Assembly (NCBI RefSeq): GCF_003989825.1
Contig: NZ_RZHE01000004.1
Span: 62,001-126,000 of the forward strand
DNA from: Vreelandella populi
GTDB lineage: Bacteria > Pseudomonadota > Gammaproteobacteria > Pseudomonadales > Halomonadaceae
Reading direction: 5' to 3'
Length of the DNA: 64,000 nucleotides
Each line of letters opens with the position of its first letter. Position 1 is the first letter of the stretch. The position numbers and the translations under genes are program-made. A model generated the notes under the pieces. It was given only the letters and a program-made list of their open reading frames with translations. It was not told where the DNA came from and ran no database searches. Of this stretch, positions 28,398 to 41,855 are shown one piece after another.

Positions 28398-29849
28398 TTA
28401 AGCCTCCTGAGCGTGGATAGCATCGTTGGCGGATAAACTGCGTACATCAACAAAGTGGCCTGCAATCGCTGCCGCCGCCGCCATTGCAGGGCTAACCAAG
28501 TGCGTACGACCGCCATACCCCTGGCGCCCTTCGAAATTGCGGTTGGAGGTCGATGCGCAGTGCTCGCCTGCGCCCAGCTTATCGGCATTCATGGCCAGGC
28601 ACATGGAACAACCCGGCTCGCGCCATTCAAATCCAGCGTCGATGAAGATTTTGTCCAGGCCTTCGGCTTCCGCCTGACGTTTCACCAAGCCAGAACCCGG
28701 CACTACCATAGCGAGCTTGATCGTATCGGCCACTTTATTGCCTTGAGCAACCTTGGCGGCTTCACGCAAATCTTCAATACGCGAGTTGGTGCACGAACCG
28801 ATAAACACTTTATCGAGCTTGATATCGGTGATTTTCTGATTGGCGTGTAACCCCATGTATTCGAGCGCGCGGGTGTGGCTGCGCTGTACCGTTTCATCCA
28901 GCGCGGCCAGGGGATCAGGCACCTGGCCGGAAATACCCGTCACCATTTCAGGGCTGGTTCCCCAGCTGACCTGCGGCTCTATATCTTCGGCTTTCAGAGT
29001 CACTACCTTATCGAACGTGGCATCGTCATCCGATACCAACTGACGCCAGTCAGCCACCGCCGCTTCCCACTGCTCAGCAGTCGGCGCGAAGGGACGCTCG
29101 GCCAGGTAATCGATAGTAGTGTCGTCGACGGCAATCAAACCCACCCGGGCACCAGCTTCAATGGCCATGTTGCACACGGTCATGCGGCCTTCCATGGAAA
29201 GTGAGGCAATCGCGCTGCCGGCAAACTCAATCGCGTAACCCGTGCCGCCTGCGGTTCCAATTTCTCCGATAATCGCCAGCACCACGTCTTTTGCGGTTAC
29301 ACCGAGGCCAAGCTCACCTTCCACGCGCACCTGCATGTTCTTCATTTTCTGCGCCAGCAAGCATTGAGTCGCCAACACGTGCTCGACTTCGGAGGTGCCG
29401 ATCCCGTGGGCCAGCGCACCAAACGCACCATGGGTTGCCGTGTGGGAGTCGCCGCATACCACGGTCATACCGGGCAGTGTCGCGCCCTGTTCCGGCCCTA
29501 CTACGTGTACGATGCCCTGGCGCGGGTCATTGATCTTGAACTCTTCGATACCGTATTCAACACAGTTGTCATCCAGGGTTTGCACCTGAATCAACGACAC
29601 TGGGTCTTTAATCCCGCTGTTGCCTTCTGCGCGCTCTTTCAACGTGGTAGGCACGTTATGGTCTGGCGTCGCCAGGTTGGCATCCAGGCGCCATGGTTTA
29701 CGCTTGGCCAGGCGCAGACCTTCAAAAGCCTGCGGGGAGGTCACTTCGTGAAGCAATTGACGGTCAATATAAATCAACGCAGTGCCATCATCGCGCTGCT
29801 TCACCAAGTGCTGATTCCAGAGTTTGTCGTAAAGGGTTTGACCTGACAT
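28398..29849 (-). CDS. leuC: LeuC, 3-isopropylmalate dehydratase large subunit
   Basis: Aconitase-family [4Fe-4S] subunit. Seen: [12 protein letters not shown] at the N-terminus, [68 protein letters not shown] with the first cluster Cys, and [13 protein letters not shown] with the CxxC pair, then [12 protein letters not shown]. Start at MSGQTLY preceded by GGGAGAG; 21 upstream in-frame codons are not similar to the family. First gene of leuCDB; the promoter lies in the spacer shared with the divergent LysR gene. Confidence 0.98.
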   Translation of the reverse strand: MSGQTLYDKLWNQHLVKQRDDGTALIYIDRQLLHEVTSPQAFEGLRLAKRKPWRLDANLATPDHNVPTTLKERAEGNSGIKDPVSLIQVQTLDDNCVEYGIEEFKINDPRQGIVHVVGPEQGATLPGMTVVCGDSHTATHGAFGALAHGIGTSEVEHVLATQCLLAQKMKNMQVRVEGELGLGVTAKDVVLAIIGEIGTAGGTGYAIEFAGSAIASLSMEGRMTVCNMAIEAGARVGLIAVDDTTIDYLAERPFAPTAEQWEAAVADWRQLVSDDDATFDKVVTLKAEDIEPQVSWGTSPEMVTGISGQVPDPLAALDETVQRSHTRALEYMGLHANQKITDIKLDKVFIGSCTNSRIEDLREAAKVAQGNKVADTIKLAMVVPGSGLVKRQAEAEGLDKIFIDAGFEWREPGCSMCLAMNADKLGAGEHCASTSNRNFEGRQGYGGRTHLVSPAMAAAAAIAGHFVDVRSLSANDAIHAQEA

Positions 29850-29964
29850 ATGGCTCTCCCGGGCAAGCGCCCTGCTAGTTTTTGCGCTGACGTCTGTGCG
29901 CCAGTGATGCAACGAGTGTTACGCGTGTCGCTCATAAAAGCAATTCATGTTATTTATAGATACG

Positions 29965-29979
29965 ATTCCATACTGGAAT
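29965..29979. promoter_or_regulatory. Candidate LysR-type binding site between leuC and its divergent regulator
   Basis: Perfect inverted repeat ATTCCA-TAC-TGGAAT, containing the T-N11-A core of LysR-family operators, 31 bp before the regulator's ATG and about 115 bp before leuC. Placement between divergent genes is classic for a LysR regulator that represses itself and activates the other side. Confidence 0.65.
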
Positions 29980-30009
29980 ACTAGCTAGAACTTTGCGACG
30001 GAACCTCAC

Positions 30010-30888
30010 ATGGATACCCAAAGCTTACAGGCGTTTTTAGCCGTTGCTGAAACTCAAAGCTTTTCCCGGGCTGCCGAGCAGCTCTACCTAACCCAACCTG
30101 CGGTCAGTAAACGAATTGCCACGCTAGAATCACAAGTAAGTACGCGGCTGTTTGATCGGATAGGCAGGCGCATCTCGCTTACTGAAGCCGGCCATTTATT
30201 ACTCCCCCAGGCCAAGCGGATTCTTTCAGCAGTGGAGGATAGCCGACGCGCGCTTGCCAATCTTTCTGGTCAGGTCGGTGGCCGGTTAACGCTGGCGACC
30301 AGCCACCATATTGGCCTGCACCGCCTGCCGCCCATTCTCAAGCACTATACTCAGCACCATCCGGAGGTTGAGTTAGACCTGCACTTTCTCGATTCAGAGT
30401 TCGCTTACCAAGGCGTACAGGATGGCACGCTTGAACTCGCGGTGGTAACGCTTGCACCCCATCCTATTGAACAACTCCATGTGGTTAAGCTCTGGCGTGA
30501 CCGGCTATGCTTTGTTTGCGCCCCAGACCATCCGTTAGCTCAAACCCCTGAACTCACGCTTGAAATGCTATGCCAGTATAAATGCGTACTGCCTGGAGCG
30601 ATGACATTTACCCGCACGTTGATTGAACAACGGTTTGCCGAAGCCGGACTTACCCCGCCGGTAAGTATGGCGACCAACTATTTAGAGACGTTGAAAATGA
30701 TGTGCAGCGTCGGGCTCGGCTGGAGCCTGTTACCCGAAGGCATGGTGGACAGCGAACTGGTCGAGCTAAGCATCGATACCGCCCCGATATACAGGCCGCT
30801 CGGCTACCTGGTGCACACCAACCGCACGCTTTCCAATGCGGCAAGGAAAATGATTGATGCGCTGGAAGCGACAGTGGAAAAAGGCTGA
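30010..30888 (+). CDS. LysR-family regulator, probable activator of leuCDB
   Basis: Transcription regulator. Seen: N-terminal winged helix-turn-helix (LQAFLAVAETQSFSRAAEQLYLTQPAVSKRIATLESQV, residues about 6-43), LFDRIGRRISLTEAG, then a periplasmic-binding-protein-like effector domain (about 90-290) with LTLATSHHIGLHRLPPIL and a late GLGWSLLPE. 292 residues. It is divergent from leuC, as is the LysR gene at the pseudomonad leu locus, and a palindromic site lies between them. The effector may be a leucine pathway intermediate; not shown by sequence. Confidence 0.9.
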   Translation: MDTQSLQAFLAVAETQSFSRAAEQLYLTQPAVSKRIATLESQVSTRLFDRIGRRISLTEAGHLLLPQAKRILSAVEDSRRALANLSGQVGGRLTLATSHHIGLHRLPPILKHYTQHHPEVELDLHFLDSEFAYQGVQDGTLELAVVTLAPHPIEQLHVVKLWRDRLCFVCAPDHPLAQTPELTLEMLCQYKCVLPGAMTFTRTLIEQRFAEAGLTPPVSMATNYLETLKMMCSVGLGWSLLPEGMVDSELVELSIDTAPIYRPLGYLVHTNRTLSNAARKMIDALEATVEKG

Positions 30889-30901
30889 ATGATTGAAACA
30901 G

Positions 30902-31312
30902 CTATACCTCTTCTACAAGCGCATCGTATCCATCTCCCAAAAACTGAACAAAGCAAAACCCATGCCCAAAAGGGTCAGCCATAAGCGCAAGCTTTCCCCA
31001 TTCTTGAGTCGTAACGGGCTTTTCGATTTTTGCGCCAGCAGAAACTGCCCTCTGAACGGCAGTCTCTATATCATCGACGACAAAATCCAAATGAACGGGA
31101 GTCCAGTGCCGTTCGTAACAGCGCTGTAGGCGGGTGTCAGGTGCAGCAATTGAATCAGGTGATTTCATAAGCAGGTAGATCGGCGATGAGCTGCCTAACA
31201 TCTCAACCCCGAATACGCCAAAACGGCGCCCAACATGTAGTTCAAACGCCGAACGGTAGAAGTCGATTGCCTTTTCAAGATCGTCAACATCGATATTGAC
31301 CAGCAAACCCAT
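30902..31312 (-). CDS. VOC/glyoxalase-fold protein
   Basis: Small cytosolic protein of the vicinal oxygen chelate superfamily. Seen: the paired beta-alpha-beta modules, DVDDLEKAIDFYRSAFELHVGRRFG at the start and LDFVVDDIETAVQRAVSAGAKIEKP in the second half, and a terminal ADPFGHGFCFVQF where a metal-ligand His/Glu would sit. 136 residues, one VOC domain. Candidate metal ligands include the His in VHLDF and the His in FGHGF. Substrate unknown; lyase, dioxygenase and resistance functions all exist in this fold. Convergent with the LysR gene, 13-bp gap. Confidence 0.85.
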   Translation of the reverse strand: MGLLVNIDVDDLEKAIDFYRSAFELHVGRRFGVFGVEMLGSSSPIYLLMKSPDSIAAPDTRLQRCYERHWTPVHLDFVVDDIETAVQRAVSAGAKIEKPVTTQEWGKLALMADPFGHGFCFVQFLGDGYDALVEEV

Positions 31313-31381
31313 CTTTCCTCCTGATTAACCGTTTTCACTTCAGCCTGTTCGGTGGATATATACTTTAACGCTACTTTTTGC

Positions 31382-31804
31382 TTACGAATTGTTTGAATGC
31401 TGAGCGAACACCTCTTCCTCGGTTAGCATGTGAGTATTGTTTGCAAAGGTGTAAAAGTCGGGCTTCTGGTCGATAAAAATCTGTTCGGTAAAGGCCCAGT
31501 CGCTACTCTTCAGCAAACCGACAGGAATGGCATAGTGTTCTTCCTGCTTTAATCGATAAAACAGATGCGTACCACACTGCTTACAGAACCCGCGTTCAGC
31601 CCACTCGGAGGAGCTAAAGGTCGCGATATATTCTTCGCCCGTAAAACTTACGCCACGAACAGGTTCGGCAGCAAAAAGAGGCCCGCCACCCCACCTTCGG
31701 CACATTGAGCAGTGACAAATGCTTATATGATTATCTGGCATGGTGATAGTCACGCCCACAGCACCGCAAAGGCATTTTCCTTGGTGTTGCATCTCAGAAG
31801 CCAT
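31382..31804 (-). CDS. GFA family zinc protein
   Basis: Member of the glutathione-dependent formaldehyde-activating enzyme/centromere protein V family (DUF636). Seen: the zinc ligands in order KCLCGAVG, CHCSMCRRWGG and GFCKQCGTHLFYRL, the typical CxC / CxxC / CxxC set with the conserved C-R-W and G-T-x-L-F. 140 residues. GGGAGG precedes the ATG. Biochemical role uncertain for most family members. Lies 70 bp upstream of the VOC gene on the same strand, so they may be one transcript. Confidence 0.9.
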   Translation of the reverse strand: MASEMQHQGKCLCGAVGVTITMPDNHISICHCSMCRRWGGGPLFAAEPVRGVSFTGEEYIATFSSSEWAERGFCKQCGTHLFYRLKQEEHYAIPVGLLKSSDWAFTEQIFIDQKPDFYTFANNTHMLTEEEVFAQHSNNS

Positions 31805-32126
31805 GACCGCCTCCCAAGCGTCTATAACTACTGGCTCATGAAAAGTACCGGACTCTCATCGCTTAGATCATCACCTACTTTATATAGTCAACAAGTTTTC
31901 AGCTTGCCTACTATTTTCATAGCTAAGCAACAATGGCCGGACACAAAGGTATTGCCCTAACTGGCCTGCCCTTCAACCCTCCGGCTTAACCGCCGCCCCC
32001 ATCCGTTCAGCAGCTAGTTCCTCGCCTAATGGTTACTACGCGCTAAAAACCACATTATCAAACGACTGACGCTAGCCTTACTGCGTAAATCCTATTAGCC
32101 TGCTAATTCACTCATAAGGGCTTGGC
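31805..32126. other. Intergenic region, nothing recognised
   Basis: About 320 bp between divergent GFA and permease genes. No convincing coding frame, RNA, repeat or terminator seen; it must contain both promoters. Confidence 0.5.
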
Positions 32127-33443
32127 ATGCAAGAAACCACTTTTCGGCAGCGCTTGGCGGGCGTACTAATTCTGCTTGGGTTAATCGCTCAAATTTTGGG
32201 GTTTACCGGGTGGGTGCCTACTGCACACATGGTGAGCTATTTGCTGTGGTTGGCAGTGGTACTGTTGTGGCGGGATATTCCCAAGCGCTCGCGGATCCAG
32301 GCGGGGGTATTAATGGGGCTAGGCCTATTGATGCTGTTAGTGGCACGTTTTGGGTATAACGCTTACGTGGATTGGCCTGCCATGTTGCAGGGCAACGCTT
32401 TTGTCGCCGCGATGCTGGTCGGCGTCAGCTTTATCTCGCTGGTGGGTAAACAGCAGGGCCGGAAAAAAGCGCCAGGTAAACGGTTAACTGGTAGCGGTGG
32501 CATTTTACGTACGTGGCTGGGCGTGCATTTTCTAGGCACTATCTTAAATATGTCGACGATTATCATGGTGGGTGATCGGTTGGCGCGTTCAGGCCCTCTT
32601 TCCATTCCCCAGTATCTAGCTCTTAACCGCGGGCTTTCCAGCGCGGCCACATGGTCGCCTTTTTTTGCTTCCATGGGCGTGGTGATTGCTCTTGCACCTG
32701 GGATGGAATACTCCTACGTGGCGCTGTTCGGCTTGCCGCTTGCCCTGGCATCGGGGCTGCTTACCACCTTGGAACTTGGCCGCCGGTTTGATCTTAGCGA
32801 GGTTTACGGATTTTCCCTGGCGCCGCGTAGCCTGCTAATGCCAGCTATCATAGCCTTACTGGTGATGGTGTTTCATTTCTGGCTAACGCCTGAGCTTTCC
32901 ATCGTCGGGATTATTACCTTTTTAATCCCCACTGTTGCCTTGCTATATAACTTACGTGACGGCCCTCGCTATACACTGCGGCGCATCCATCAACACACGA
33001 CTAACCGCTTACCCGCCATGCGCGGGGAAATCTCGCTATTTTTAGCCGCAGGGCTTCTGACACTTGGGCTTTCAACGCTGGTAGCCGCCGTGGCGGGCAG
33101 TGAATGGACGCTGTTTGAATCCTTTGGTGCGCCACAGGGCATGGCAAGTTTTATCGGGATTGTGCTGAGCGCCCTGGCAGGCCTGCACCCGATTATTGGC
33201 GTTTCGGTGCTGGCTTCCATGGTGAGCTTGCAAGGCGGCGAGCATACCCTGTTTGCATTTGTTGGGCTGTGTTCCTGGGCCGTGGGTACCAGCGTTGGGC
33301 CGTTATCGGGCATTAACCTAACGCTACAGGGGCGCTATGGAATTAGCGGCTACCGTATGATGAAGAACAATCTGTTCTATGCAGCCATCATGAGTTTGCT
33401 TACGCTGGGTTCGATTGCTGCCATGAGTTATCTGGTAACGTAA
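32127..33443 (+). CDS. Polytopic inner-membrane protein, putative permease of unknown family
   Basis: 438 residues with about 11-12 hydrophobic segments and no signal peptide. Seen: two similar-looking halves joined by a basic loop around residues 110-125 (KQQGRKKAPGKR), a Ser/Thr/Pro-rich half-helix AATWSPFFASMGVVIALAPG near 175-195 and a possible counterpart LSALAGLHPIIGVSVLASM then GTSVGPLSGINLTLQG near 390-410. Such interrupted helices are typical of secondary transporters of the ion-transporter type, but I cannot name a family or substrate. AAGGG precedes the ATG. Monocistronic. A Halomonas-type accessory gene is likely. Confidence 0.8.
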   Translation: MQETTFRQRLAGVLILLGLIAQILGFTGWVPTAHMVSYLLWLAVVLLWRDIPKRSRIQAGVLMGLGLLMLLVARFGYNAYVDWPAMLQGNAFVAAMLVGVSFISLVGKQQGRKKAPGKRLTGSGGILRTWLGVHFLGTILNMSTIIMVGDRLARSGPLSIPQYLALNRGLSSAATWSPFFASMGVVIALAPGMEYSYVALFGLPLALASGLLTTLELGRRFDLSEVYGFSLAPRSLLMPAIIALLVMVFHFWLTPELSIVGIITFLIPTVALLYNLRDGPRYTLRRIHQHTTNRLPAMRGEISLFLAAGLLTLGLSTLVAAVAGSEWTLFESFGAPQGMASFIGIVLSALAGLHPIIGVSVLASMVSLQGGEHTLFAFVGLCSWAVGTSVGPLSGINLTLQGRYGISGYRMMKNNLFYAAIMSLLTLGSIAAMSYLVT

Positions 33444-33481
33444 CGCTCGACGCTCGGCCATATACGCGAGACGTTAGAAAA

Positions 33482-33513
33482 GCGGGGGCAGCCCTTTTGG
33501 ATGCTGCCCCCGC
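33482..33513. terminator. Terminator between the permease and the YbeL-like gene
   Basis: Perfect 11-bp GC-rich stem GCGGGGGCAGC/GCTGCCCCCGC with a 10-base loop. Only the minus strand has a short T-run after it (TTTTC), so it mainly serves the minus-strand gene, but the stem is strong enough to act both ways. Confidence 0.75.
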
Positions 33514-33553
33514 CTGGTTACGCTTAACGGATGACTTATGGTTCGTCAGTTTT

Positions 33554-37310
<3,757 letters not shown>

Positions 37311-37314
<4 letters not shown>

Positions 37315-38378
37315 AGGTCTTTGCCGACCAGCTGCCAGCGGCCCTTGCCAAAAAATTGCCCAAGGTAGTGATTGTAGGCGGCGATGAGCCGCTACAGCAC
37401 CGCGATGCCTGCGATGCCGTGCGGGCAGCCGCTCGGCAAGCAGGTATTGAGGAGCGCGAAGTGTTGGATGTTGACGCCAATTTCGCCTGGAGCCGTTTAC
37501 TGGAAGCGGCCAGCAACCTCTCGCTGTTTGCCACCAGCAAACTGATGGAAGTACGTTTAGGTACGCACAAGCTTGGCCAGGAAGGCAGTAAAGCCTTAGC
37601 GCAGTACGCTGAGATGCTTGACGGCAGCGACGATGTGCTGCTTCTCAGCATGGGCAAATTGGATGCCAAGCAACAGAAAAGCGCCTGGTTCAAGGCGCTT
37701 GATAAGCACGGCCTGTTTGTTCCCGTATGGCCCGTAGATAATTCGCGCTTGGGTTATTGGCTGCGTGACCGTACAGCACTGCATGGGTTACAGATCGATC
37801 TGGAAGCCGCACGGCTTCTAGGTGAACGTACTGAAGGCAACCTGCTGGCGGCCGATCAGGAGCTGCAAAAGCTGGCGCTTATTCACCCTCAGGGTACACG
37901 CCTGAATGTTGAGAGCATTGCCCAAGGCGTGGAGGACAGCTCACGCTATGACGTGTTCAACCTGGCGGATGCCTGTCTGAAAGGTGAGCCTAGCCGCGCC
38001 TCACGCATAGTGCAGGGACTGCGTAGTGAAGGGGTTGAAGCGCCTATTGTGCTTTGGGCGTTAAGTCGTGAACTGCGTACCCTGCTCTCTTTGCATCAGC
38101 ATCTGGATCAGGGGCAAAGTTTTGAACATGCCTGTAAAACGCAAAAGCCGATGATCTTTGATAAGCGCCGCCCCGCTTACCAGAAAGCGATCAAGCGACT
38201 TTCCATGAAGCGCTTACACAAGCTTTTATTGATGGTCCAGCGGCTTGATCTCGCGGTTAAAGGCGCCTCTGCAGTGCCTCTATGGCCAGGCCTGCACGAC
38301 TTGGCAATGACCATGGCAGGCGGCAAAGGCATTCTTGCTGAAACTGCCTGGACCTATCGCATTAGTGCAAATAATTAG
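37311..38378 (+). CDS. holA: HolA, DNA polymerase III subunit delta
   Basis: Clamp-loader subunit that opens the beta clamp. Seen: VVIVGGDEPLQHRDACDAVR in the N-terminal AAA-like domain, LFATSKLMEVRLG (clamp-binding element), LLLSMGKLDAKQQKSAWFKAL, VFPVWPVDNSRLGYWL-like region, LLGERTEGNLLAADQELQKLAL, and the C-terminal collar domain (KAIKRLSMKRLHKLLLMVQRLDLAVKG). GTG start inside the lptE stop. Length 355 is near E. coli delta (343). Confidence 0.96.
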
Positions 38379-38481
38379 TATCTTGCACAATTGACTTAAA
38401 ACCCATGCGTTTTATTTCTATACTCTTGATTCCAGCAGTAAAATGCTTAGCCTCTCTGACTAGTCTATAAGGAAGAAGACG

Positions 38482-38886
38482 ATGAAAACATTGCGTGCTT
38501 ACCTCTCTACGCTGTTGATTGCCGCTCTGGTAATTACCAGCCTGCCAGTTGCTGCTGCACCTGTATCTCCCCAATCGATGGATCTAGTATCAACCCAGTC
38601 AGTTTTGGTCAGTGACCGTGCTGGCTCCGACCGTGAACGAATCAATGAGATCCTTGCCCGTGCCGACGTACAGGAGCAGCTGATCAAGCAGGGGGTCGAT
38701 CTCGACGAAGTGGATGCGCGTGTTGCCGCTCTGAGCGATGTCGAAGCACAACAGATGGCCCAGCAGCTTGAGCAGCTTCCTGCGGGTGCAGGTGGAGGCG
38801 TTATAGGTGCCCTGTTTGCCGTTTTCATCATCTTGCTGATTACTGATATTCTCGGTCTGACCGATGTTTATCCGTTTACCCGCTAA
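38482..38886 (+). CDS. PA2779-family exported/membrane protein
   Basis: 134 residues: signal peptide or first helix (YLSTLLIAALVITSLPVAAA), a helical acidic middle (ERINEILARADVQEQLIKQGVDLDEVDARVAALSD, about 50-85), a Gly-rich turn PAGAGGGV and one C-terminal transmembrane helix (IGALFAVFIILLITDILGL). This architecture matches the PA2779 family of pseudomonads, function unknown. It is 12 bp upstream of the cysteine-peptidase-like lipoprotein gene, its usual partner. AAGGAAG precedes the ATG. Confidence 0.85.
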   Translation: MKTLRAYLSTLLIAALVITSLPVAAAPVSPQSMDLVSTQSVLVSDRAGSDRERINEILARADVQEQLIKQGVDLDEVDARVAALSDVEAQQMAQQLEQLPAGAGGGVIGALFAVFIILLITDILGLTDVYPFTR

Positions 38887-38898
38887 GCTAGATCACTG

Positions 38899-39828
38899 AT
38901 GAAAACATTGCTTTCCAACGCCCGCTTCGCGGGCGTTTTCGTGTTTGCCCTACTGCTTTCGGCCTGTGCCCAGAGTCCGGTACTGCTCGATAGCACCTAC
39001 GAATCCCTCACACCCCAGATAGAGAACCGCGAGGTGCCGTTTTTCGCTCAGAGCGAGTACCAGTGCGGCCCGGCAACGCTTGCTATGGTGCTCAACTATC
39101 AGGGTGTGGATACCAGCGTCGATGAACTGATCCCCCAGGTCTTTCTGCCGGGACGTGACGGTAGCGTGCAGCCCGAAATGCTGGCAACTGTTCGCCGCCA
39201 TCACCAGCTTGCCTACCCTATTCGTGGCACCATGGATGCACTTCTGGGGCATCTGGAAGCGGGCGATCCGGTGGTGGTCATGCAGAACCTGTCGCTGCCT
39301 ATCTATCCCATGTGGCATTATGCGGTGGCAATCGGCTTTGACCTGCCTGAAGAAACCATCGTTTTACGCAGCGGTGAGCGCAAGCGCCATACGCTGTCGT
39401 TTAGCCGTTTTGATGCGACCTGGGCACGCAGCGACCGCTGGGGCTTTATTGTTGCCAACCCCGGCACGCTGCCGGAAGGTATTACCGCGCGTAACGCGGT
39501 AGAAGCCATTAGCGCCTACGAAGAAGCCCACGGGCCAAAAGAGGCACTTACCAGCTGGCAAGCGCTGGTCGAGCACTATCCTGGCGATCCACTTGGGCAG
39601 TTCGCCCTGGGTAATGCCCTTTATGCCGATGGCCAGCCCGAAAAAGCGATTGCCGCCTTTGAAACCGCTACCCAGCATGATGCTTATATGGGTGCCGCCT
39701 GGCTTAACCTGGGGATTTTGCGGCTGCAGCAAAATAAACCCGAAGAAGCGCGTAACGCCTTAATGCAAGCAGCGTCGATTGAAGGCAGTTGGCAACAGCG
39801 CGCTCAAGCGTTATTGAATGATGTTTAA
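38899..39828 (+). CDS. PA2778-family C39-like cysteine peptidase lipoprotein with TPR
   Basis: 309 residues. Seen: lipoprotein signal with LLLSAC (Cys about 23), then a papain-fold C39-like domain with SEYQCGPATLAMVLNYQGV (catalytic Cys about residue 56), GDPVVVMQNL, and WHYAVAIGFD (catalytic His about residue 139), and a C-terminal TPR part (EALTSWQALVEHYPGDPLGQFALGNALYADGQPEKAIAAFE, about 213-305). No ABC transporter domain, so it is not a bacteriocin exporter. Probably processes or binds a peptide in the periplasm; substrate unknown. Pairs with the preceding PA2779-type gene. Confidence 0.87.
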   Translation: MKTLLSNARFAGVFVFALLLSACAQSPVLLDSTYESLTPQIENREVPFFAQSEYQCGPATLAMVLNYQGVDTSVDELIPQVFLPGRDGSVQPEMLATVRRHHQLAYPIRGTMDALLGHLEAGDPVVVMQNLSLPIYPMWHYAVAIGFDLPEETIVLRSGERKRHTLSFSRFDATWARSDRWGFIVANPGTLPEGITARNAVEAISAYEEAHGPKEALTSWQALVEHYPGDPLGQFALGNALYADGQPEKAIAAFETATQHDAYMGAAWLNLGILRLQQNKPEEARNALMQAASIEGSWQQRAQALLNDV

Positions 39829-39897
39829 ACGTGAGGTCCAAGGTAAGGGTTAGCTTTAATCCAAAACCTTTGACAAATACACTTAACCCTGCAAAAC

Positions 39898-39923
39898 AAA
39901 AAGGGGCCATTTGGCCCCTTTTT
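39898..39923. terminator. Bidirectional terminator between the C39-like gene and sthA
   Basis: AAAAAGGGGCC/GGCCCCTTTTT around a 4-base loop; T-runs on both strands, between convergent genes. Confidence 0.93.
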
Positions 39924-39940
39924 GCGTATAAAGCAATACG

Positions 39941-41332
39941 TTAAAACACTCGATTTAACCCATTTTGCGCCGCTACGCGATACGCTTCGGCCATAGTGGG
40001 ATAATTGAACGTCGTATTCACAAAGTACTTGAGAGTATTTGCCTCGCCCGGCTGCTGCATAATAGCCTGGCCGATATGCAGAATCTCGGAGGCCTGATCC
40101 CCAAAGCAGTGAATGCCGAGAATTTCCAGCGTATCCTGATGGAATAGAATCTTCAGCATGCCCACGACATCGCCCGTGATCTGAGCTCGTGCAGTATCCT
40201 TGAAGAACGCCTTACCCACTTCATAGGGCACCTTGGCTTCGGTTAACTCGCGCTCGTTAGGTCCAAATGAACTGATTTCAGGAATGGTATAGATACCGGT
40301 CGGCACATCACTGACAAAGCGGTACTCTTTATCAAGCAATTCGTTGGAAGAGTTAAGTCCCTGATCATAAGCGGCGCTGGCAAGGCTTGGCCAGCCAATC
40401 ACATCACCCGCGGCATAAATATGCGGAATTGCCGTGCGGTAGTGCTCATCAACATTTAGCTGCCCACGGCTATTTGCCTCCAGGCCGATATTTTCAAGAC
40501 CAAGGCTATCTGTGTTACCGGTGCGCCCGTTCGCCCACAGGAAAGCGTCAGCGCGGATTTTTTTACCCGATTTCAATTGCACCACAACGCCTGATTCATC
40601 GCCTTCAACGCTTACGTAATCTTCGTTATGACGAATCAGTACGCCATGCTTACGTAAGTGATAGGAGAGCGCATCGCTGATTTCATCATCCAAAAAGGAC
40701 AGCAGGCTATCGCGGTTATTGATGAGGTCAACTTTCAGCCCGAGCCCTGAAAATATTGATGCATATTCACATCCGATAACACCAGCCCCGAAAATCACTA
40801 ACGTCCTTGGTGTATGGGAAAGGCTTAATATAGTGTCGGAGCAGTAGATACGTGGATGGCGAAAATTGATATCCGCCGGGCGATAGGGACGCGAGCCTGT
40901 CGCAATGACGATTTTTTTGGCGACGAGTTCTTCCATGCCTTCGTGCTGGCCACGCACAACGACCGTATGCTCATCCTTGAAGCGGGCAATGCCGTGGAAC
41001 AGGTCAATACGATTGCGCGCATAAAAGGTGGTCCGCATTTCCACCTGTTTGTCGATCGTCCCGCGCGAGCGCTCCATTACTTTAGGGAAAGAGAACCAGC
41101 GAGGCTCACCGATATCGCGGAACATGCGGTTAGTGTTAAACGCCATGATCTGCTTGACCTGATGGCGCAACGCTTTGGAAGGAATGGTGCCCCAGTGAGT
41201 ACAGTTACCGCCTACCTGCGTCTGCTTTTCGATAATTGCTACACGCTGCCCATGTTTGGCTGCATTAATCGCTGCACTTTCGCCCGCCGGACCCGTACCG
41301 ATAACCACGACATCATAATTGTGAACCGCCAT
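39941..41332 (-). CDS. sthA: SthA, soluble pyridine nucleotide transhydrogenase
   Basis: FAD protein transferring hydride between NADPH and NAD+. Seen: [18 protein letters not shown] (FAD), [20 protein letters not shown], where the second redox Cys of lipoamide dehydrogenases is replaced, the hallmark of Sth[28 protein letters not shown] (NAD), [20 protein letters not shown] and the C-terminal [14 protein letters not shown]. 463 residues. Near the nqr genes, as in Pseudomonas; both act on NADH supply. Confidence 0.97.
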   Translation of the reverse strand: MAVHNYDVVVIGTGPAGESAAINAAKHGQRVAIIEKQTQVGGNCTHWGTIPSKALRHQVKQIMAFNTNRMFRDIGEPRWFSFPKVMERSRGTIDKQVEMRTTFYARNRIDLFHGIARFKDEHTVVVRGQHEGMEELVAKKIVIATGSRPYRPADINFRHPRIYCSDTILSLSHTPRTLVIFGAGVIGCEYASIFSGLGLKVDLINNRDSLLSFLDDEISDALSYHLRKHGVLIRHNEDYVSVEGDESGVVVQLKSGKKIRADAFLWANGRTGNTDSLGLENIGLEANSRGQLNVDEHYRTAIPHIYAAGDVIGWPSLASAAYDQGLNSSNELLDKEYRFVSDVPTGIYTIPEISSFGPNERELTEAKVPYEVGKAFFKDTARAQITGDVVGMLKILFHQDTLEILGIHCFGDQASEILHIGQAIMQQPGEANTLKYFVNTTFNYPTMAEAYRVAAQNGLNRVF

Positions 41333-41362
41333 ACTCGCTGCGTCTCCTTGTTCCCAAAAATT

Positions 41363-41390
41363 AGGCGCAGCGGATCACTCGGCTGCGCCT
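41363..41390 (-). terminator. Terminator after nqrM
   Basis: Stem AGGCGCAGC/GCTGCGCCT, 10-base loop, then AATTTTT on the minus strand. Confidence 0.85.
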
Positions 41391-41410
41391 CACTATTTCC
41401 GTACGTTAGG

Positions 41411-41665
41411 CTAGCGACGAGTGGCTTCGTAGCCTAGGTCTGCCCCACGGCTTTCGTCGCTACGACGACGTACGCTACCCCGCTTACGGTTCTCTTCCTC
41501 ACATACTTCGTCTTTACCACCGCAAATGTCACAACCGTCTTTCATACCGATTTGGTTCAAGCCTCCGCATGAACCCGCAATAGGTTTGCGGCCCATTAAA
41601 ACACCTACCGCCATTGCGCCCATGATTAGCGCCATAAAACCAAATACCAGTAGCCAGATTGCCAT
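41411..41665 (-). CDS. nqrM: NqrM, Na+-NQR maturation factor
   Basis: Small inner-membrane protein thought to deliver iron for the membrane Cys4 iron site shared by NqrD and NqrE. Seen: one transmembrane helix (AIWLLVFGFMALIMGAMAVGVLM), GRKPIAGSCGGLN, then CDICGGKDEVC, the conserved cysteines of the family, and a basic C-terminus. 84 residues. It lies 226 bp past nqrF, separated by a probable terminator, so it may have its own promoter. Confidence 0.93.
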   Translation of the reverse strand: MAIWLLVFGFMALIMGAMAVGVLMGRKPIAGSCGGLNQIGMKDGCDICGGKDEVCEEENRKRGSVRRRSDESRGADLGYEATRR

Positions 41666-41830
41666 ATGAATCTCCCAGCATTGCTATTAAAGCCTTACCT
41701 GCAGACAACCGTATTACAATTAAGTGCCCTACGGTTATACGCTGTTAGCTTATTGTACCTCAGCGGCGGCCGACTTATCAGCGTCACTACCGCTTTTAAC
41801 GTATTGCCTATAAACGCGCATATAAACAAA

Positions 41831-41855
41831 AGGGCCAGCCTTACGGCCAGCCCCT
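41831..41855 (-). terminator. Probable terminator after nqrF
   Basis: On the minus strand GGGGCTGGCC pairs with GGCTGGCCC (one bulge, two G-T pairs, GTAA loop) and is followed by TTTTGTTTAT. Less perfect than the others here. Confidence 0.55.

Noticed and set aside
38391..38424. TTGACT ... TATACT upstream of the PA2779-type gene
   Set aside because: The 22-bp spacer is too long for a sigma70 promoter.
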